Position numbers and translations under genes: made by a program
Part shown: positions 4,068 through 6,979 of the stretch, piece by piece
Numbering within the stretch: the first letter of the stretch is position 1
Layout of the letters: every line of letters begins with the position of its first letter
From: JAUUZQ01 sp964538375
GTDB lineage: Bacteria; Bacteroidota; Bacteroidia; Bacteroidales; GCA-2748055
Length of the DNA stretch: 6,979 bases
NCBI GenBank assembly: GCA_964538375.1
Contig: CAZIFQ010000057.1
Span: forward strand, 1-6,979
Direction: 5' to 3'
Notes under the pieces: model-generated
Databases searched by the model: none
What the model was told of the DNA's origin: nothing
What the model saw: the letters and a program-made list of their open reading frames with translations, nothing else

Positions 4068-5876
4068 TTAAAGTTTTTTCACAAATCTCAAAAATTCAGC
4101 AGAATCATGAGTGATGACCTTAACAAAAAATACTCCTTCGGTCAGGTCCGAAATATCAATGACCAGGGGGTTTGCATCCACAGTAAGCTCTTTAAGTGAT
4201 TTTCCGGTAATATCCAGTAATTGAATACTTTCAACCATTAAATATCCGTATTCAATCTGCACCTGGGTTTTTGCAGGATTGGGGTATACTAAAATTTTAC
4301 CGTGTTTTGCAGCGTCATCAATACCCACGTATTCATTCACCTGTATACTATAATTGCAGGTTTGCTGGTTTTCTGAACCATCAGAAACAACCCAGGTTAT
4401 TACTGTAGAGCCGATTGGCAGACTCTCGCCTGCCAGGCTGGCCGAACTGTTGAAATTGTTTTCAAGCGTGAAAACCTCACAATTATCACTAGTTTCAACA
4501 GGATCAAACTCTGTTCCGTTTACCAAATAAGCTGACTGCCCTTCAACTAAATCAATCACCTGGTCTCCGAGACACGTTATTTCAGGAACGATATGATCTT
4601 CAACTGTGACAGAAATTATTTTCGTCACTGTATTGCCGGATTCGTCAGTCAGGATCACCTCAACGCTTACAGAAGCATCAGTGTCTGAACAATCGAAAGC
4701 GCTTCGGCTGACAGTTGTATCGGCAACTGAACAATTATCCGAGGCGTAGGTAACAACATCTTTTACTGCAAGTTCTGCAGTTCCTGTTTCATCCAATTGC
4801 AGGGAGATGTCCTGTACGCTTAATTCAGGATTCACAGCATCTTCAAAAGCACAGCATACCTCCAAATGGTCAAATCCCTGCCATGAGAGAAAGGGGTATC
4901 CGTTATTTACGGTCAGATTGAGACCCCAAAAATCTTCCGTTCCGTTACCAGTAGTATTCATGAAATCCCAGCTTGCCTCGATTCCATCTACATAGTTGCA
5001 TAGCGTCTTCATCTCTGCCGTTGTTTTACCTGTTCCCCCACTACTGGTCTCTTTCGTTGATGTTTCAGTATCCCAGAAGGAATTACTCACAGTAGAACTA
5101 TATTCTCCACCAATGAGTCCTCCAACATCACTGGATCCACTCGGGACCCCGGTACTGTAGCAATTTATCACTGAAGATGTTTGGTTTCTTCCCAGGAGGC
5201 CTCCTATCCCGAGACCCCCGCTTACTAAACCTGTGCTGTAGCTATTTTCAATGAAAGAGCCATTGCTAATTCCGACCAAACCTCCTGCATAATCAGCTCC
5301 AGCGTGAGCACTGGCTGAACTAAAGCAATTCTTCACCTGTGCAGATAAAGAATTTTCCCCAACCAAGCCTCCGACATAGTATTGAGCACCGCTCACCTGT
5401 CCGGTACTATAGCAATAACTCACCACTGAAAAACTTAGATTCACACCTACAAGTCCGCCAATATTACTTCTGCCAGAAATATCAACATTGGTCATTCCAA
5501 GACTGTCAACAAAAGCACCTTCCAGGTATCCAAAAAATCCGACAAAACTTACCATACTCCTGGAGATGAAAAGGTGATCGATGATAAAACCCCTTCCATT
5601 ATAGGATCCGGTGAAATTAGTTGCTCCATTACCAATGGGCTTGAATCCACTCCCTTCATCCCACCCGCTCGTGGTCGTTGCATCAATGTCAGCAGTTTGT
5701 ATGTAGTTTCTGTGCCATGCCGTGTCGCTCAGCGACAACCAGTACAGATTCTCAAGGGATGCGATCTGGTAAGGATTAGCAACAGACCCTGAACCATTGG
5801 GTTGCGTGGGAGTCTGACTATAAATTTCCGTAGTACCCAGGATGAGTACAAGGATAAAAAGTGTTATGTTTTTCAT
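4068..5876 (-). CDS. Secreted GLUG-repeat protein with HYR/Ig-like modules and T9SS tail
   Basis: I take the ATG at 5876, giving 602 residues, because MKNITLFILVLILGTTEIYS is a textbook signal peptide; an in-frame ATG at 5930 would add 18 residues before it. A domain at about 25-125 (PYQIASLENLYWLS, then FTGSYNGRGFIIDHL) precedes five GLUG-type repeats with cores IGGLVG, VGGLVG, AGGLVG, IGGLLG and VGGLIG at about 139-258, probably a beta-helix. SFWDTETS and SGGTGKTTAEM (about 266-290) close this unit, as in other GLUG proteins. Two HYR/Ig-like modules follow at about 352-427 and 428-514, each with a SDNC motif and paired cysteines. Residues 529-602 are a T9SS type A sorting domain (ILVYPNPAKTQVQIEYGY, near-terminal GVFFVKV, terminal KKL). 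It is probably a cell-surface adhesin or matrix protein. No catalytic domain is seen. No partner gene is adjacent. Confidence 0.88.
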   Translation of the reverse strand: MKNITLFILVLILGTTEIYSQTPTQPNGSGSVANPYQIASLENLYWLSLSDTAWHRNYIQTADIDATTTSGWDEGSGFKPIGNGATNFTGSYNGRGFIIDHLFISRSMVSFVGFFGYLEGAFVDSLGMTNVDISGRSNIGGLVGVNLSFSVVSYCYSTGQVSGAQYYVGGLVGENSLSAQVKNCFSSASAHAGADYAGGLVGISNGSFIENSYSTGLVSGGLGIGGLLGRNQTSSVINCYSTGVPSGSSDVGGLIGGEYSSTVSNSFWDTETSTKETSSGGTGKTTAEMKTLCNYVDGIEASWDFMNTTGNGTEDFWGLNLTVNNGYPFLSWQGFDHLEVCCAFEDAVNPELSVQDISLQLDETGTAELAVKDVVTYASDNCSVADTTVSRSAFDCSDTDASVSVEVILTDESGNTVTKIISVTVEDHIVPEITCLGDQVIDLVEGQSAYLVNGTEFDPVETSDNCEVFTLENNFNSSASLAGESLPIGSTVITWVVSDGSENQQTCNYSIQVNEYVGIDDAAKHGKILVYPNPAKTQVQIEYGYLMVESIQLLDITGKSLKELTVDANPLVIDISDLTEGVFFVKVITHDSAEFLRFVKKL

Positions 5877-6019
5877 TTTTGAGGGATTTAAATTTAAAAC
5901 CACACTATTGTCCGACTTGTTTAGTTTCAAATCCTATTGGACAGATTGTTAGTTAAAGGTAAGAGATACTTTTTAAAAATAAAACTATTCATACATGATG
6001 ATAATTATGAACTGTTGTA

Positions 6020-6046
6020 ATAAGTACTTATGTAAGTATTACTTAC
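6020..6046. promoter_or_regulatory. Cluster of TAAGTA/TACTTA palindromes, possible operator
   Basis: A perfect 12-bp palindrome, ataagtacttat (6020-6031), directly abuts a second one with 7-bp arms, gtaagta t tacttac (6032-6046). The two dyads share the half-site TAAGTA. The site lies 144 bp upstream of the ATG of the GLUG protein gene (5876, minus strand), so a regulator could bind there. No known operator is matched, and chance is possible in AT-rich DNA. Confidence 0.35.
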
Positions 6047-6214
6047 ACTTTATTCGCTTACCTCGATAATTTTTCCAATAAGGTAATCGATTAAGAGGCA
6101 AAAATATCAAGGTATCCGAATTAGAGTCGTTTTTTAGGAGCATATAAATCAATTATGGACTTTCTACTTAGCAAATAGTTTACAGGTGATATTTCACTGT
6201 ACACCTATGAAGCA

Positions 6215-6904
6215 TCATCCAGAAGATCTCATAATCTCATCTTCAATCACCAAATACTCCCCACTTTCCCCCAAAGTGTCGATAAAAGCCACATTATCTC
6301 TAATCTCTATTCTTGAATATTGAGTGTGTCCTACGATTTGAATATAGTTGTCTATTTTGTCTTGTAGGAGACTGTTTGGCCTTACCCAGATAGGTGATTG
6401 TGTTACGTCATCACCTGATGAGCTACCACAGATCCCAGGATTAAACATAAAGGATTTAGGGGCTGAAATAAATAAGCTATTTATAGAATTTTCTAAATCT
6501 CTCAAGTCAATAGATTTATCGCTGCACCATGTCTTTGTGACCCCTGCATGTGTAAATAGAAACCTTTGCCAAATAAAGGCTATTTGAATAAGTTTTTCAT
6601 CTACGGCATTAACTAACAGGTCTGAGATTTCATTTTCATATTCATGTTGATACCCTGTGTATTTTCCAAAAGTTTGATCCAGGTAATGGTAATCATGATT
6701 CCCAAGCAACAAGATAACCTTCTCCGGAAAGCTCTTTTTGAATAGGACGATCTCTTTGAAATTACTTATTTGTATGTCTGCAGACAGCTCCCCATGAGAG
6801 TCAAAGTAATCGCCAATAAAAATCAATTTATCAAATCTATTGGACGCAGCAATCTCCTTCCAATGATCTCTTCCGTGGGTATCTCCCAATGCTATAATCT
6901 TCAA
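6215..6904 (-). CDS. Calcineurin-like metallophosphoesterase (PPP-type phosphatase)
   Basis: This 229-residue cytosolic protein has all signature blocks of the metallophosphoesterase superfamily in order: GDTHGR (7-12, Asp8 and His10), GDYFDSHG (31-38, Asp32), LGNHDYHY (67-74, Asn69 and His70), THAG (118-121, His119) and GHTQ (192-195, His193). These ligands bind a di-metal centre, usually Mn or Fe, that hydrolyses phosphoesters. GDYFDSHG and THAG resemble bacterial and phage Ser/Thr phosphatases of the PPP group rather than nucleases, but the substrate (protein, diadenosine polyphosphate or other) cannot be told. The start is TTG at 6904: a stop lies 8 codons upstream and no ATG intervenes, and the protein must begin KIIALGDTHG. 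The length is close to that of complete single-domain members. It is monocistronic, and no clear terminator follows. Confidence 0.88.
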   Translation of the reverse strand: MKIIALGDTHGRDHWKEIAASNRFDKLIFIGDYFDSHGELSADIQISNFKEIVLFKKSFPEKVILLLGNHDYHYLDQTFGKYTGYQHEYENEISDLLVNAVDEKLIQIAFIWQRFLFTHAGVTKTWCSDKSIDLRDLENSINSLFISAPKSFMFNPGICGSSSGDDVTQSPIWVRPNSLLQDKIDNYIQIVGHTQYSRIEIRDNVAFIDTLGESGEYLVIEDEIMRSSG

Positions 6905-6936
6905 AGCTGGAATTTGATTAGGTTATTCTACTATTG

Positions 6937-6944
6937 CAAATTTA
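6937..6944 (-). promoter_or_regulatory. Bacteroidota-type -7 promoter box
   Basis: On the minus strand this reads TAAATTTG, an exact match to the TAnnTTTG -7 box of the phylum's primary sigma factor. It lies about 33 bp upstream of the TTG start at 6904, leaving a short leader of roughly 25 bases. A clear TTG at -33 is not seen, so the call rests on one box and its position. Confidence 0.45.
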
Positions 6945-6979
6945 AAATTAGTTTAAAAACGTTATATAATTAATCCATA

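Noticed and set aside
4807..5792. Plus-strand open frames opposite the GLUG gene
   Set aside because: They are antisense shadows of a long gene with clear domains; their products look like no protein family.
6039..6143. 34-residue minus-strand frame beginning MLLKNDSNSDTLIF
   Set aside because: Short, no family, no ribosome or promoter signal, and it ends inside the palindrome cluster; possible small protein but unsupported.
6184..6206. Terminator for the metallophosphoesterase
   Set aside because: aggtg/cacct gives only a 5-bp stem with a large loop and no T run on the minus strand.
6348..6973. Plus-strand open frames opposite and beside the metallophosphoesterase
   Set aside because: They are antisense to conserved catalytic motifs and have no recognisable product.
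1..6979. CRISPR array, toxin-antitoxin pair or defence cluster
   Set aside because: No regularly spaced repeats with unique spacers, and no gene pairs or domains of known defence systems were found.

Overview
The window looks like chromosomal DNA of a marine-type member of the Bacteroidota. The evidence is AT-rich intergenic DNA, starts without Shine-Dalgarno sequences, a TAnnTTTG-type -7 box (6937-6944), small lipoproteins with Bacteroidota-style lipoboxes, a cysteine-rich GC.D..A.NYN..A..DDGSC motif, and type IX secretion (T9SS) C-terminal sorting domains, one intact and one decayed. I cannot assign a genus.

Layout. Positions 1-398 hold a decayed gene end (possibly a sulfatase), one copy of an exact 35-bp repeat, a pair of direct repeats of the integrase arm-site kind, and two hairpins. 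Two small lipoprotein genes follow on the plus strand (399-740 and 1075-1479). Positions 1480-1850 are non-coding but rich in structure: a multi-hairpin element, a bidirectional terminator, a 43-bp 3' fragment of a tRNA with CAU anticodon, and a tandem 12-bp repeat. Together the last three look like one end (attR-like) of an integrated element or its relic. A short secreted-protein reading frame without a good start (1854-2051) leads into a CNNM/CBS membrane protein gene (2060-3109).

Positions 3110-3821 are a gene graveyard: a frameshifted T9SS sorting domain on the minus strand, the 3' end of an unknown gene, and a signal-peptide gene broken by an amber stop. An intact tRNA-Ser(CGA) gene with encoded CCA lies at 3822-3913 (minus), and the second 35-bp repeat sits 18 bp upstream of it. 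The rest is on the minus strand: a 602-residue secreted protein with GLUG repeats, two HYR/Ig-like modules and a T9SS tail (4068-5876), then a PPP-like metallophosphoesterase that starts with TTG (6215-6904).

The intact genes do not form an obvious pathway; each looks separately transcribed. The unifying theme is genome remodelling: attachment-site debris, a dispersed repeat and several broken genes around cell-envelope functions. I did not find a complete integrase, transposase, CRISPR array, defence system or toxin-antitoxin pair. The least explained signals are the paired 35-bp repeats, the structured element at 1485-1584 and the tRNA-derived attachment site.
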